This document shows, piece after piece, positions 1-13,560 of a stretch of DNA of 64,000 nt (position 1 is its first letter; every line of letters starts with the position of its first letter). The stretch lies in contig OX328123.1 of the NCBI GenBank assembly GCA_946811695.1, positions 117,017,746 through 117,081,745 of the forward strand, given 5' to 3'. This stretch comes from Gonocerus acuteangulatus. Taxonomy: Eukaryota; Arthropoda; Insecta; Hemiptera; Coreidae. A program made the translations under genes and the position numbers. The notes under the pieces were generated by a model. That model saw only the letters and a list, made by a program, of their open reading frames with translations, had not been told where the DNA came from and did not search any database.

Positions 1-1735
1 ACTGGCAAGCATTTCAGATCAACCTAGAGCGCTCCTTAGACCTAAGGATTCCCTAAAAACCCCTACAGAACTAGACAAAGCTACCGAAGCTTTCACATCC
101 TCAAACGAGCCCCTTCCTGGATGAAGACATCGAAGATTACCTCAATTCTCCCTTAACTTTGTCTTTCCCACCCAAAGCTTTTTATCCTTCCGAAGTAAAA
201 TATACCATCAAACAGCTCCCTAGGAAATCTCCCGGTTATGACCTTATCACCTCCACAATTCTTAAAAACCTCCCCCAGATGGCCGTTATATTCCTTACAT
301 ATCTCTTCAACTCAATCCTAAGAACAACCCATTTCCCGAATCCCTGGAAACATTCAGTAGTTATCGTTATTCCCAAACCCTTCAAACCTCCCGATTCCCT
401 ATCTTCCTATCGACCTATCAGCCTTCTGCCATTAATGTCCAAAGTATTCGAAAAACTCCTTTACAAAAGAATCCTCCCTATCATAGAATCCTCGAACAAA
501 ATTCCCAACCATCAATTTGGTTTCCGCTTCCAACATTCCACAATTCAGCAGTGCTTACGAGTCGTAGACGCAATATCCTCCTCGCTTGAACGAAAGAGTT
601 TTTGCACGAGTGCCTTTCTCGACGTTGCTCAAGCATTCGATCGGGTTTGGCACCCGGGATTACTTTACAAAGTAAAGCAAATACTTCCACACACCTACTT
701 TCTTATCTTCAAATCCTACCTGTCATACAGATCATTCCAAGTTAGACAAGGTACAACCCTTTCCCCAACCTGCTCCATAAATGCTGGAGTCCCCCAAGGG
801 AGTATTATCGGTCCCCTCCTTTTCCTTCTTTACACTGCGGATATTCCCACACACCCCCAAACCCGACTTACTACATACGCTGATGACACAGCCATCCTGT
901 CAATTTCCCCTGACCCTTCAGTAGCATCCAAAACCTGCAGGAACATCTTTCCGCCATACAACATTGGAGTGAAAGGTGGAGAATAAGAATCAACGCAGAA
1001 AAATGGAAACAAGTGACATTCACTCACAACCGAAGATCATGCCCTCCTGTTTACCTCAGAAACACTCCTCTCCCGGAATCTAACGAGGTTCGATATCTAG
1101 GGCTATACCTTGACAGCCGACTGACATGGAACCCTCACACGAGACTGAAAAGACAGGAACTGAACAAACGATACGGACTACTTTGACGACTCCTTGGACC
1201 CTCATCTAAATTATCGATACAGAACAAACTAACGATATACAAAACAATCATTCTGCAAAACCATCCAACATCAACAGAATACAGGAATTCCAGTCAAAAG
1301 TAGTTCGTAAAATTGTAAATCCTCCTTTCTATGTTTCCAACAAAACCCTTCACAATGACCTCAACATCCCATTTGTCCTTGACCTTGCTAAAACCCGATT
1401 CCATATGTTCCACTCCAAATTGTCTTACCATCCTAATCCTGAAGGTCTATCCTTATCATCCCAATCCCATCCAGACAATCCTCCCAGGCGGCTCAAGAGA
1501 CAGTGGCCTCGAGACAATTTAATCATCTGATCTTATCGTGACCATTAAAACATTTACCAAGACATCTCTGGAAGTGCCAACAGTGGTTATCTTCTTCCAT
1601 ATTTTGTATTATTTTTTCTTTTCTTTTATTTTACTTTTACCGTTTTTGTCATATTTTACATAATATGCACGAACAGACTTGATTATTGTACTGCTAATAA
1701 TTGTACAGATTTCAAATAAATAAATGAAAAAAAAA
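1..1735 (+). mobile_element. Jockey-type LINE, 3' part (cut by window start)
   Basis: Non-LTR retrotransposon read on the plus strand. Only the reverse transcriptase half and the 3' end lie in the window; the 5' side is outside. The coding part ends near 1528, followed by about 200 bp of AT-rich 3' UTR and a short A-rich tail (AAATAAATAAATGAAAAAAAAA) ending near 1735. A 102-bp minisatellite starts directly after the tail. Jockey-like assignment rests on the RT motifs and the basic C-terminal end (RRLKRQWPRDNLII), which is usual for that clade; a close relative such as CR1 is not excluded. Confidence 0.85.
159..1528 (+). pseudogene. LINE reverse transcriptase, frameshifted
   Basis: RT domain of the LINE. 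Visible in order: the finger motif KSPGYD near the start; YRPISLLPLMSKVFEKLL; FGFR followed by the palm segment AFLDVAQAFDRVWH (motif A, first catalytic Asp); AGVPQGSIIGPLLF (motif B); and TYADDTAIL (motif C, catalytic YADD) near residue 240. The open frame stops at 986, but RT thumb sequence continues in other frames: EVRYLGLYLDSRLTW near 1090, then a C-terminal segment from about 1280 to 1528. At least two frameshifts and an internal deletion near 1255 make it non-functional. The start at 159 is only the first ATG in an open frame; related sequence extends upstream. Confidence 0.85.
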
Positions 1736-1736
1736 T

Positions 1737-2735
1737 ACTGCTGACAATCGCTGCACAACACCCTGAGAGTAAGGGCCCAGATGCTCTGGGCAGCTCTTCC
1801 CAAAGGCCATGCCAGGTCTATTCCCATTATGCAGCTATACTGCTGACAATCGCTGCACAACACCCTGAGAGTAAGGGACCACTTGCTCTGGGCAGCTCTT
1901 CCCGAAGGCCATGCCAGGTCTAGTCCCATTATGCAGCAATACTGCTGACAATCGCTGCACAACACCCTTAGAATAAGGGACCAGATGCTCTGGGCAGCTC
2001 TTCCCACAGGCCATGCCAGGTCTAGTCCCATTATGCAGCTATACTGCTGACAATCGCTGCACAACACCCTTTGAATAAGGGACCAGATGCTCTGGGCAGC
2101 TCTTCCCAAAAGCCATGCCAGGTCTAGTCCCATTATGCAGCTATACTGCTGACAATCGCTGCACAACACCCTTAGAATAAGGGACCAGATGCCTGGGGCA
2201 GCTCTTCCCAAAGGCCATGCCAGGTCTAGTCCTATTATGCAGCTATACTGCTGACAATCGCTGCACAACACCCTTAGAATAAGGGACCAAATGCTCTGGG
2301 CAGCTCTTCCCAAAGGCCATGCCAGGTCTAGTCCCATTATGCAGCTATACAGCTGACAATCGCTGCACAACACCCTTAGAATAAGGGACCAGATGCTCTG
2401 GGCAGCTCTTCCCAAAGGCCATGCCAGGTCTAGTCCGTTTGTGCAGCTATACTGCTGACAATCGCTGCACAACACCCTTAGAATAAGGGACCAGATGCCT
2501 AGGGCAGCTCTTCCCACAGGCCATGCCAGGTCTAGTCCCATTATGCAGCTATACTGCTGACAATCGCTGCACAACACCCTTAGAATAAGGGACCAGATGC
2601 CTAGGGCAGCTCTTCCCGAAGGCCATACCAGGTCTAGTCCCATTATGCAGCTATACTGCTGACAATCGCTGCACAACACCTTTAGAATAAGGGACCAGAT
2701 GCCTGGGGCAGCTCTTCCCAAAGGCCATGCCACGT
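1737..2735. repeat. 102-bp minisatellite, about 10 copies
   Basis: The anchor CTGACAATCGCTGCAC recurs at 1741, 1843, 1945, 2047 and so on to 2659, a regular 102-bp step. Units differ at scattered positions (GAGAGTAAGGG vs TAGAATAAGGG; ATGCTCTGGG vs ATGCCTGGGG). As 102 is a multiple of three and one minus-strand frame lacks stops, it gives a 374-codon open frame (2733 down to 1609) made of a 34-residue repeat. I see no start context, domain or neighbour supporting a real protein. Confidence 0.95.
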
Positions 2736-3291
2736 TGAGTCCCCTGGTTTTCGTCCAATCACTGAATTATAGTAGTGTAGGGCGTGGTAAGGATAGTCAT
2801 CTCACCAATTATTTTTTAAACAAACTTATTTCGAATGAAACCAATCTGCAGTAAAATATATCATCTCGTTACATGGTGCATAACAAGTTTCACAACAATA
2901 CGAAAAATAAAACAAAACAAGTTTGAGCATACAGTGGAAAGTTTACATTGATATAAATATCCCTCCGGCTGGAAATGAGCAGAGAAGAACCATTTGTAGT
3001 GGCTCCCGTGAAAAATGACTTAGAGAAGTGAGATTGAACAAGTTACGAGGAAGGTAAGTGCTTCTCAAAAATTGGATTAGTTTACCTGTAAAGGGAGAGT
3101 TAAATCATTAATCAAGAGTTGTTGTTCTGAATCAGTTTTCTCCCCTACTTCGACAGTTCTCTAACAGCCAATGACGCAAATTGCCACAAAATTAGTTGCT
3201 GTTAATGGATTATTAAAAAAAAGTATTATTTTTTTTCATGAAATGCCACAGTTTCACGTATAATATATATGTGTATATGTATATATTTATG

Positions 3292-3349
<58 letters not shown>

Positions 3350-4638
3350 AACTAGTAACACACAAATGTTGAACGATATAGGTAACATGCGGGAGTGAGG
3401 CGTGGGGATGTTTTCGGGAGCAAATATTTTGAATGAAACTGTAAAAAATAAAAGCATATTTCATCAAAATAATTACAAAGACAATTTTAATTACCTACTT
3501 TGTCTAAGTATATAAAAATATTGTAAATGAAGAATCGAGAACTTGTTTATCACACTTGGAGGACAAGTATCGCAAATTTTCTTCAATATTATGGGAAACA
3601 TGGGTGCAACACTTTATGCACTTGTAAGCTTCTTGTCTCCTTTTTTTATAAAGACAATAATTTACCTAATCAATTCAATCATGTAAGAAAATACATAAAA
3701 TAGTAACTATTTGAGGGTGGAAGCACTTTCCTCACTTCATAGGGATCATACCTGCTTCTGACAAAACCCGGAGTTACCAATAAGAAATGTCCGTGGTTAA
3801 GATTCTATGACTCGGAAATACCTTTGGTTTGAACTATCCCAAAAGATAATATAAATTAAAAAAATATATATATATATATATATTTTCCCAATAAGTATCC
3901 AGTGAATTTTGAGGAAGTGGCTTAAATGTTTTAATAACAACTACATAACAATTTGTTTGATTAAACGCCTAATAGACAACAATGGGTGCTAATAATCAGG
4001 CAATCATTAACAATTATGTGCAGTAAAGCTAGAATGCAATTGAGTAACTACATTCAAATAAGACTTTAAGTTACTTCTTGCCCCTTATCCGTGAAATGCA
4101 TTGAAAGTTTTCTAGAAGAGGGAAATAAAACGAGTCCAAGATTAAGTTGTGCACTCTTGCTAATCCTTACACAACTCTTGTAGTACAAAACCCCCTTCCT
4201 TTTACCATGACCTCGAAAACTTTACTTCCATGACACTACATGCGTTCTACTCACTTCCTTCCGTCTCTTAACAACTTTCTCTCTTAATTGCTCTCAGCGG
4301 GGCTCGAAAAGGCTAACTTTTTCCTTTTCGTACCAATTAGTCCTTTTAATCGCCTCCAACACAAAAGCCTGAACGGAAGCAAATTAGGAAGTGTAAAGCA
4401 TTTCGATAATATTCCACTTCATCTGTTAGAACCACCAAAGGGCTTACTGAGCACTATCCGACATAATTACAGGGTCTTCCAATGAACACCACATCCAGTT
4501 ACTTGTTAAGTATCTGTAGTGATTATAACAGTGATTCAGCGCACGCGCATAACTCATTAGCTTTTCTATTGGCTATTCATATGTGCAATTCTATTGGTTG
4601 TTGCTGGTAGTAAAGTAACCTTTAACACTCAAGTCAAT
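2736..4638. other. Unassigned AT-rich DNA with (TA)n tracts
   Basis: No gene or recognised transposon. A (TA)n microsatellite lies at about 3294-3344 and a shorter one at 3863-3882. Confidence 0.6.
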
Positions 4639-4684
4639 CCAACTCGCAAAAATGAATAGAATACTATTCATTATAGCGAGTTGG
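4639..4684. repeat. Near-perfect 46-bp hairpin
   Basis: Arms CCAACTCGC...ATGAATAG and CTATTCAT...GCGAGTTGG pair around an AATA loop with few mismatches. It may be a tiny MITE relic or a small stem-loop; no expression signal can be read from sequence. Confidence 0.6.
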
Positions 4685-4948
4685 TTTGGCTAGAGCTTTG
4701 ATATCTTCTTGAGCGAGCGGAAACGCATAGCACATACACCCATAATGCGAAATAAATATAAATATGTTATAGAACCACTGGACAAAAAAATCGGCGATGA
4801 GACCCCTTAACTGCACAATCACCATTGATTTTTATAATATTTACCTTTTTATTAATAATTATTGCTTGCTGAAATATATTCTGCTTATTTTCATCTATGT
4901 TTTACAAGCCTAAAAGTATTGCTTACAAATACAAGTTATCTAAGGCAT

Positions 4949-5040
4949 AGTTAGAAACCGTATTATAACATATTATATAAATATAGTAGTAAAGTTACAT
5001 TTACTTTTGATTACTATATTTATATAATATGATTTCTAAC
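4949..5040. repeat. AT-rich inverted repeat, MITE-like
   Basis: GTTAGAAAC at the left and GTTTCTAAC-like sequence at the right continue inward as complementary arms (ATATTATATAAATATAGTA) with an 11-nt insertion in the left arm. Likely a small palindromic MITE. Confidence 0.5.
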
Positions 5041-6099
5041 CTTACCTGTTAAGAAAAAAATAGGTAACCTGCAAAGAACCTGTAAGCTAATCCGTAAGTT
5101 CCAAAATCACGACAAATACTTAAAAGTAACCGGATGTGGTTTTCGCAAAAATACCCTAATTACAAAGAACTAATCCAACCTTTTCAAATCATGTTTGAAA
5201 GGGTCTCACCGTGTTTCCATATGAAATCTGCACTGGCGTCTTTCTTGACTTTGATGTCATCAATTTATTTCTAGTTCCTAGAAATAATTTTTCGTCAATT
5301 ATCAAACTCGTTTTATTGCCTTCTAATAGAACAGCGAGGTAACATTTGTTCCACTTTCATCTCATGTTAACAAATATTACCTAAACTTTTAAAGAAAAAA
5401 GTGATTAAGGTTAATTATCTTTTGTAGAAAATGAAGATTTTTAGTATTTATTATTTTAGTGGCTTGCAATATGACAATAGTTTTTCGATCAGTATAATAC
5501 AGATTATGCACTGAGCAATGGGAGGGTTCATATTTAAATAACAAAAACGTCCTAATAGTAACGTGAGATATTTTCGATACATCTGGTTTTTAGTGTTTAG
5601 CTATCGATATAGGGATTTTGTAATTTAATGTATGATGCACCTTTCAAAAATCTATGAAACTTTTATGGATAATAGTTGAGACATTACTGATTTTTTTGGT
5701 AGGTGTGCTTGGAGGGGAAGTTAGGGAAAACCTTCAAATCTTCACAATTTTTTTTCTTACCTTATAAGTGGTCCGAACATTATGAAAAAAATACGCAAGG
5801 TACACATAATTAATAGCTTCAATTCACATTATTTTCATTTTAATACCTAGTATAGTTTCATAGAAAAACGACTTTGAAGTTAGGGGTTTCAAGCCTTATT
5901 CCCTCAAAACGAGTACAGCTCATTAAACGTTTCGAACAAGTTTCAACTGAATTAATCGTTTCTGAATACCTATACTGAAAATGTTGGAAAAGTATTTGTA
6001 TCAATTGTTCTCGCAAACGGTTATAAGTATCGCTTTAAAAATGGCTTCATTCTTTTTCCTATATCAAGAAACTTACTAAGCGAGCACCTATATACATAT
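5041..6099. other. Unassigned AT-rich DNA
   Basis: No gene, RNA or repeat could be supported here. Confidence 0.5.
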
Positions 6100-6310
6100 A
6101 AACTCAAAACGTGAGCGGTCCGATTTTTTTGCGCGAATTCCTCTCCAAAAAGCATGTTCCGGTGGACAGATTCTTTTGGTTAACGAACCTGACCTTCCAA
6201 ATTAGACGAATGATTTTTGTACTCAAAATTGGATCATTCTTGATCTATGGATTCTGAAACATGAAATTTTCTTGTCGGCAATTCTGTGCTTTAGTTTAGT
6301 ATTACATTTT
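6100..6310 (-). repeat. Family T repeat, fragment
   Basis: Reverse-strand copy of the dispersed repeat described at 58349. Shared landmarks are GCGCGAATT, GGTTAACGAACCTGACCTT, AATTAGACGA and the TGATCTATGGATTCTGAAACATGAAA block. Its (TA)n tract lies alongside, at 6323-6376. Confidence 0.65.
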
Positions 6311-6321
6311 TAACATAATTA

Positions 6322-6322
<1 letters not shown>

Positions 6323-6376
<54 letters not shown>
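6323..6376. repeat. (TA)n microsatellite
   Basis: About 54 bp of pure TA repeats between a family T fragment and the 3' end of a minus-strand SINE. Confidence 0.95.
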
Positions 6377-6377
<1 letters not shown>

Positions 6378-6381
<4 letters not shown>

Positions 6382-6713
6382 GTCCCGTAACAGATCACGT
6401 GGGCCCTGAGGGGCAGATACTATACTGGGATCTGACTCATACGGCAAACTACAGAGATAGTGTGGTCAGTAGTATGCTCCGTCCGCCTGATTTTCCCCTT
6501 GCTGCTTCAACTGCTACAGTCATTAGCACCAAGGTACTTACCCATTATTAAATTAATTAAAGACTGGGTTGGCCTAGGGACGGTCAGGGAGGCCGAATCT
6601 AACCCATGAACGAAGACACTAGAAGAAAAAATATTTAGTGCTTGCTCGAAATTTGAACTCAGGTCCTCCAACTTATTAGTCCAGTGCTCTACCATAGAGC
6701 TAACCTCGCCCCC
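6378..6713 (-). mobile_element. SINE-A, full-length, minus strand
   Basis: tRNA-derived SINE of about 340 bp. On the minus strand it starts with a tRNA-like head GGGGGCGAGGTTAGCTC, then an A box (TAGCTCTATGGTAGAGC) and a B box (GAGTTCAAATTT, degenerate). The body includes GGGTAAGTACCTTGGTGCTAATGAC, and the end is CTGTTACGGGACT followed by a short T tail. The same structure recurs at 21011, and its 3' end at 11787 and 61317. The head cannot form a full tRNA acceptor stem, so it is not a tRNA gene. Confidence 0.85.
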
Positions 6714-7927
6714 TTTGGCATAAGTATTCGTTGCTGTATTACGCCTTTTTGCTTCTCCATAAGAAAATGTCTCATAGTCATTTTTGATAATATATTTTGT
6801 TCTAATTTATATAAAGGCAGTCTTTAACTAATGAATGATGACTTTGGTTGGAATTGACACATCTACAAGGGCCTTTTTGTTTAATTTCTCAGCAATTCTG
6901 GCTCATTTGTAGTAAAAAAAAATATGTTTACACACACTTGCGACTATATTCGTTCATTCAGTACAAGTATCCGAAATCCTCACTAATAGCTGAAATAGGA
7001 AATTGCTGACCTGATCTTATTACGAATGATAATAATTTTTTTATTAATAGTTTATCGCAAGTAAGGCAACGAAACTGCGACAATAAAAAGTATAAGTTAA
7101 TGTTTTCACTGTTAAAACCATTTCGTAAGATACAACGTAATAACTGTGTGAAACTTTAGTTCACTTTGTGTAGATATTTCAGTTTCTCAATCGCATGATT
7201 AAAGAGGGAAGTTTTTGTACAATTACTAGTAGGTAAAAGTGTTTTTATAACATTGATTGGCCTACTACCTATTTTATAAAAACAAATACTGAGCATGTTG
7301 GGTCACTTTTGAAAGTTGACTGGGTCACTTTGTGAATTCAAGGTAGAATATTACAGTTAAAATTGATTGCGTTTACTAGTTTGATATTACAAAGTTCGAG
7401 ACCTTGAATATGTCGCAGGCTAAGACTGAAAATACAATTAATTATTTTGATGTGACTTCAAGATTCTTATGATTGAATTTATCTAAGCTACTGATCCGGG
7501 TACTGCGTTCACTGATGGAATATTCATGAGAGAACTTGATTAGTTAACAATTTCCAGATGTGCTAAGCTAAGTTTGATGGCTTGCCAAACATCTAGCTAG
7601 TTACGGTGAAATTGCAACTAGTTGTTGCTTCGCCAGAATTTATTGGTATAAACTCCTCTTAGTTCGCCGCAAAGGATTTCGGTTTAATGCTTAAGAAATT
7701 CCTAATACAAATTCACATGAGTGCAGTTGCACTCATTAAGGAATTATTGAAACATTTCTTACATCAGATATATATTAAAGAGAAAAACTTGAAAACTCAA
7801 ATAAATATCTTACCAAAGTAAAATGTATGATAATTTTTGTGTTTTTTTATTTACCCATTATATAATTTATGTCTGTAGTTTCTGAAATGTTTATCTAAGT
7901 TATAATTTGTTGTATTTATTCTAAGGT
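6714..7927. other. Unassigned AT-rich DNA
   Basis: Nothing could be supported beyond low-complexity AT-rich sequence. Confidence 0.5.
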
Positions 7928-8102
7928 GGCGTTTATGTAATAATGGTTAGATTCATCTCTGACAACACTCCTCATTAATACAGTGGTATTTAGCCAATTA
8001 TAGACAATGCGGCAGTTTATGTAATAATGGTTAGATTCATCTCTGACAACACTCCTCATTAATACAGTGGTATTTAGCCAATTATAGACAATGCGGCAGT
8101 TT
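7928..8102. repeat. 84-bp exact tandem duplication
   Basis: The block beginning GTTTATGTAATAATGG at 7931 is repeated at 8015 and both copies run through GACAATGCGGCAGTTT. I saw no differences between copies, so the duplication is recent. Confidence 0.9.
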
Positions 8103-10186
8103 AATTATTTATTAAGAAACGTTTATCTCATTCATTTAATTTTATTTCATATTTTTTCTCAGTATTAATGTTTTAATTTTGTGCTTTTTGTTGTTTTTCT
8201 TTATATTTAATAATAACTATATTTATTTCTGGTTATTTCACTTTTTTGTGTGATAATTTATTTTCTTTTTCCTTCTCAAGCTTGGGCTATGCCTATAATG
8301 TTTTTCTTTAAATTCATACTTTTACTATGAATTATTAATGAATATTTCATGTATATAAGAACACATGTTTTTTTTTTCATCTAAATTATTTGTACATAAC
8401 TATATTTACGAAATAAATTTACATCCATTCTATGTGGCTTTCATTGCGTTCATACCAATTAATGTGACGGTACCCTAGTGTATCACTATGCTCCATGTAT
8501 GGAATTATTTAATCATTTTCTTGTATAAATACAAAAATAATATATTTATCTTTAACAATAATAATAATAATATATTATTGTATAGAAACAACAATAATAT
8601 ATTTATCTTTAACAATTCAATATTCCTGGGCTAATAGACCATTTGATGATTCACCGTAAAAAAAAAAAAAAATTATATTTAAAATCTAAATAAACTAATA
8701 AATATATGTCGAGTGAAAGTCGGGAATCACTCAATTTATAACCATGTAGTTTTTCTACTGCCCGAAAACACAATTAAAACATATTATGGAAAATATATTA
8801 TATATTTTTAATAATTAATTATTTCACTACAATATTGGAATAATGTTACATAGATGTTAAACAACAATTTAGTATCTTTTTTATATTATAAACATTATTA
8901 ATAATAATAATGTTTATAATATTAAGGCTATTTTATCTAATTGGATAAAATATCCTTAAAAACATAAAAAATGAAAGAAATTCGGCACAATGTGTACTTA
9001 AAGAGAAAATTGTGATTTTGTGGACAGAAAAGTTCAAAATACGTTTGCAAATATCGAGTATAAAACAAATTATACACGTGCTGAATAATAAAAAAAAATG
9101 TATTTAGCTAACTGGATATTCTAGTTGGGTGCTTTTAGCTGGCATACAATTCCAGGAATTTTTCGTATGAATATAAATACATTTACACGTGTGAATGAAC
9201 TGATAGGATTTCGTTTATTAATTACAACCTATAAAAGATAAAATTTATGCTTGAAATGATGGAATCCCGAAGTTAATTTTTCTGAAACGTCATTACTTGT
9301 ATCATTCGGTTTTTATACATTCATATTTGACTAAATCGCACAGAGTAACACATTGTTAATAAATATTTACTGAAAATTAATTGCTTAGGTTCACTGACTC
9401 ATTTAACACCAATTTTGTAAATGAGATCTACATATATTTAATATTTCTAAATCATTATCACCTTGTAACCAAATATATTCCCTTTCAATTTAAAATCGGT
9501 ATTTTACAGTCATTCTAACTCATATAATTTGTCTGTGAAGATATATATATATACAGGATAATGAACCACGGTCATGAGTGGTTGGTTGGTGGAGGTTTAT
9601 CCAATTGGTATGTCCCTTTCGAGATGTACTACCTCATTATCAGTACTATCCTAGAATAGAGAGAATATCTCAGTGCGACTATCGAGGTGGTGGCATAAAA
9701 GAAGCACATGGGCTAAATAAAACAAAAAATGAGGTTGAGATATATTTGTTTAGAGTTCGTTATTCCTGGCGTGATGAAAAGGTTACTATTGCAAAAAAAA
9801 TGTTGTGCATGGTGAATATTAAAGGTATATTCATACAGAACTTTGTCGAATCAATCCATGCTTTCGTTCAAAAGGAATCTTGTTCAAAGCAGATATCACA
9901 GAGCAGTAACTATGGCAACCCAGGCTCAGGATGAATTTCCGTCAGCTGATGCTTTCATATTCTTCCCTTCTAACAAATACTTGATAAACCTAAGTTAAAA
10001 TGATTTTACTGCTCCATAAAACATTCTGTCGTTGTTGAGTAATTATTGAATTACTGGCTGAAATCTTTCCTAGAATCGGTTAGGCTAATGTAGATGTAAG
10101 AAACACAAATAGAAAAAAAATAGGCCCTTTTGGCTAGGGGCAACCAAAAGGTTGAATATTTAATTAAAATTGAAATACTACGGAGT
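8103..10186. other. Unassigned AT-rich DNA
   Basis: No recognisable gene. It includes an AT-rich palindrome near 8881-8924 (TTATAAACATTATT...AATGTTTATAA), a small internal duplication near 8530-8620 and an unsupported 118-codon open frame at 9578-9934. Confidence 0.5.
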
Positions 10187-10239
10187 TGGAGGGTCTCACG
10201 TGGTCTAAAAGTCCTCGCTGCACCAGAAGTAGGTGCGCC

Positions 10240-10273
<34 letters not shown>

Positions 10274-10275
10274 GA
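10187..10275 (+). mobile_element. SINE-B, truncated, with poly(A) tail
   Basis: Contains TCTCACGTGGTCTAA, related to the tRNA-like head at 13998 (CCTCCCGTGGTCTAATGG). It then has CTCGCTGCACC and a terminal GGTGCGCCCT followed by about 30 A. Most of the middle is missing. Confidence 0.65.
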
Positions 10276-10864
10276 TTTGTGGTGAGGGATGTAGTATCAA
10301 TTATGTACTACACACTCTAATGCTGTGTATCTGAACTTGATACAGTTTTATACAAGCTGACCATGTGTTTGGTCCTAAAAAAAAATGCATTACCGAAAAA
10401 ATTTGAAGGAAGTCAGTAGATTACTGTGGTATCCCCACGTCAGAATAATATCATAATCAGACCCAGAATAACAATCTTACTGCTTGGATGATGATAAAGG
10501 TTATCATATCAAATTAACTTTTATAACATTTGCTTTTGCATTATTACTAGCCAAGATCAGATTGTTGAAGTAAACCAAACAAGCGTAATGGAACATTGTT
10601 GTGAGTTTCTTTTAATATCATTTATGAAAATTAAAACTCAATTATTGTTTAAATAGACGTTTACAGTAAATCTGTTATCAGATAACTGATTTAATTTAGC
10701 TTAGTCTAGTTCTGGTCACGTAGAACGAAGTCATGTCCCAGTGGAAGGCATTGAACACGTATGTTGTACATTGTGGCCAATCAAAAAGGATATTGTCTAG
10801 CAGTTAAACTAAATTATTTAGTGGAATAAATTCAACTTAGTTTTAAACTGTTGTCTAGGAAGCT

Positions 10865-11340
<476 letters not shown>

Positions 11341-11468
11341 AAAACAAGAAATAATGAACTGAGGAAAACAAACAAAAATCGATAATCGAACGTCCTATTT
11401 AAAATCATTTTGTAGACAATTTAGCAATTTTTCGAATGTTTAACACCTTCTTACCATGATTTCCTATT

Positions 11469-11578
<110 letters not shown>

Positions 11579-11786
11579 TACTATATTTATGATATAATTT
11601 AGGGAATTCCCCAAAATGCTTGTCTGTAATTTTTTTTTCTTAATCTTCCTTAACTTCAAACGTAACCGAACATCAAAACATTTACCGATATCGCATTAAA
11701 ACGGATATCAATCGTATCCTAAAGTAAAGCAACCTAGAAAAATTATACCTTGAACGCAAGTACGGAGTCGTTACGATTTTTTCCTC

Positions 11787-11871
11787 GCCGTATGGTCAAG
11801 AATCAGATACCTGTACAGTATCTGCCCCTCTGGGCCCTTATAGGTCTGTTACGGGACTGATTTTTTTTTTT
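11787..11871 (+). mobile_element. SINE-A, 3' fragment
   Basis: Matches the last 75 bp of SINE-A: GCCGTATGGTCAAGAATCAG, the small hairpin GATACCTGTACAGTATC, TCTGGGCCCTTATAGG, then CTGTTACGGGACTGA and a run of T. Confidence 0.85.
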
Positions 11872-13019
11872 ATTTTTATAGGTTCTGAAACGTGAGATTT
11901 TATCGTCGAGAGTTCAAAATTGAGTTATGGGTCAACCTCGAAAGCGGATTTCTTACTTGTGGATGGGGAAGACAAAGCCCTAAAATGTACCTCAACTTGA
12001 ATTGCGTAATGTTAATAGAAGACTACTTTTAATGGACGAATAACAATATCACTGCAACAATTTGCGACGAAACGGTATTGTAACATCAATTGAAGTTGGA
12101 AAGGAATTAGTAACTCCAAGTCTCAGAGCATGAAAGGACGAAAATATGAGGCAATATAATGACACATAAATGTGAAAGCGGTAGTAGAAGGGAAAGGATA
12201 AGCATTTATGGGCTGTACGTTGGCTAATAAAGGGGTGTGAAAGGGTTAGGGCTGGATTAGGGTTGGCTGTGGAACATTCAGGCCTTCAACTTCATTCTTT
12301 TCATCTTGGGTTTTATCTTGGGATATGAAATGAAATACCGATTGAACTATTTTATTTGCATTATTGGGGTACGTAATTTTCTTTAAAAAAGCATAAAATT
12401 AGAGCCCGGAAGTTAGGCAAAATGCCTTTTTTATCTGAATGGATATATTGAAGAATCAGATAAAAATAAATATGTTTTCGTGCATTTAGGAAGTGTAGCG
12501 ACAATTTTTATTTTGACTTTTTTTCCTATTTTGGCTTCCGTTGCCTATTTTTGCCTTTTTTGCTTGTTATGCAATTTGTTTCTGCGATTTAAACATTTCA
12601 AAAAGTCCGACTCGCAGGAACTGCGTCATCTTAGCGCGGTTACGTACATCTCGAAGAAATGGAATAGATTAGCATCACAAATCACAGGAAAATGACAGTA
12701 GCCACCTTAAACAGAAACGGATAATTCTTAATCTGTATAAGTCAATACAATTATGTACTGAAAACGTACTTACACTTCGACTACCGCTGAGAAGGCTCTA
12801 TTCTAAACAACCAAAAATTCGTTGTCATTTTAAGTATCTTGTTTTACTAGCAAATTCCTTTTACTGTTATAATAAACTGTAAATATGTGCTTCATGGCGA
12901 ATAAAATTCCATTCTGTCGTGGGTTAAATCTTTCTATAAAATAAGAAATAACGATAACTTCAGTTGAAGGCTATCAGGAAGGTTATATAGACTCAGAAGA
13001 ATTCAAATCAAACTAAATC

Positions 13020-13560
13020 ATCATGATTACTGGAAGATGGCGTTTGGGGCAAAATTCGCGCAAAAAAAATCGTAACGCTTATGTTTTTGAGTTCATAAGC
13101 TTGTAAGTACTCGTTTTATAGGCTTCTTTGGCTAGGAAAACGAATGAATCCATTTTCAAGGCGATAGCTTTAACCGTTTTTGAGAAAATTGGAAAAATAG
13201 TTTTTGAATACCGTTTCTGGTTTGGGTACTTAGAATCATGGGATTCAGTTGAAACATTTTCTGCATGTTTTACTATCATTAAAACTAATATGTTAAAATT
13301 TTGGTTACGTTTCGAGTTAAGGAAGGGTTAGAATAAAATATTTTATTAACAGACAAAAAGTTTTGGTAACTTTGTATATTTTTCTTAATATCTCGAAAAA
13401 GGTTGAGTATCTTGGTAAACAAAACAATACCATTAGAAAGCTTAATAAATGCTCTACAAAAAAGGTTCTGATGAAAGTTTTGATTAGGCGATGTCAATCG
13501 GAGAAATAAGTGCTTAAAACATTAAAGTAATTGATTTTGCTTATTCGAACTGTTCTTTTT
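13020..13560 (+). repeat. Family T repeat, 3' portion
   Basis: Plus-strand copy lacking the head and (TA)n. Landmarks are GATGGCGTTTGGGG, AAATTCGCGCAAAAAAAATC, ACCGTTTTTGAGAAAATTGG, GGGATTCAGTTGAAACATTT and GGCGATGTCAATCGGAGAAA. Open frames on both strands here are by-products of AT-rich repeat DNA. Confidence 0.7.

Noticed and set aside
1609..2733. 374-codon minus-strand open frame read as a repetitive protein
   Set aside because: It exists because the minisatellite unit is 102 bp; there is no start context, domain or signal sequence.
9578..9934. 118-codon open frame as a gene
   Set aside because: No recognisable domain, no neighbour or promoter support, and composition typical of chance frames in this DNA.
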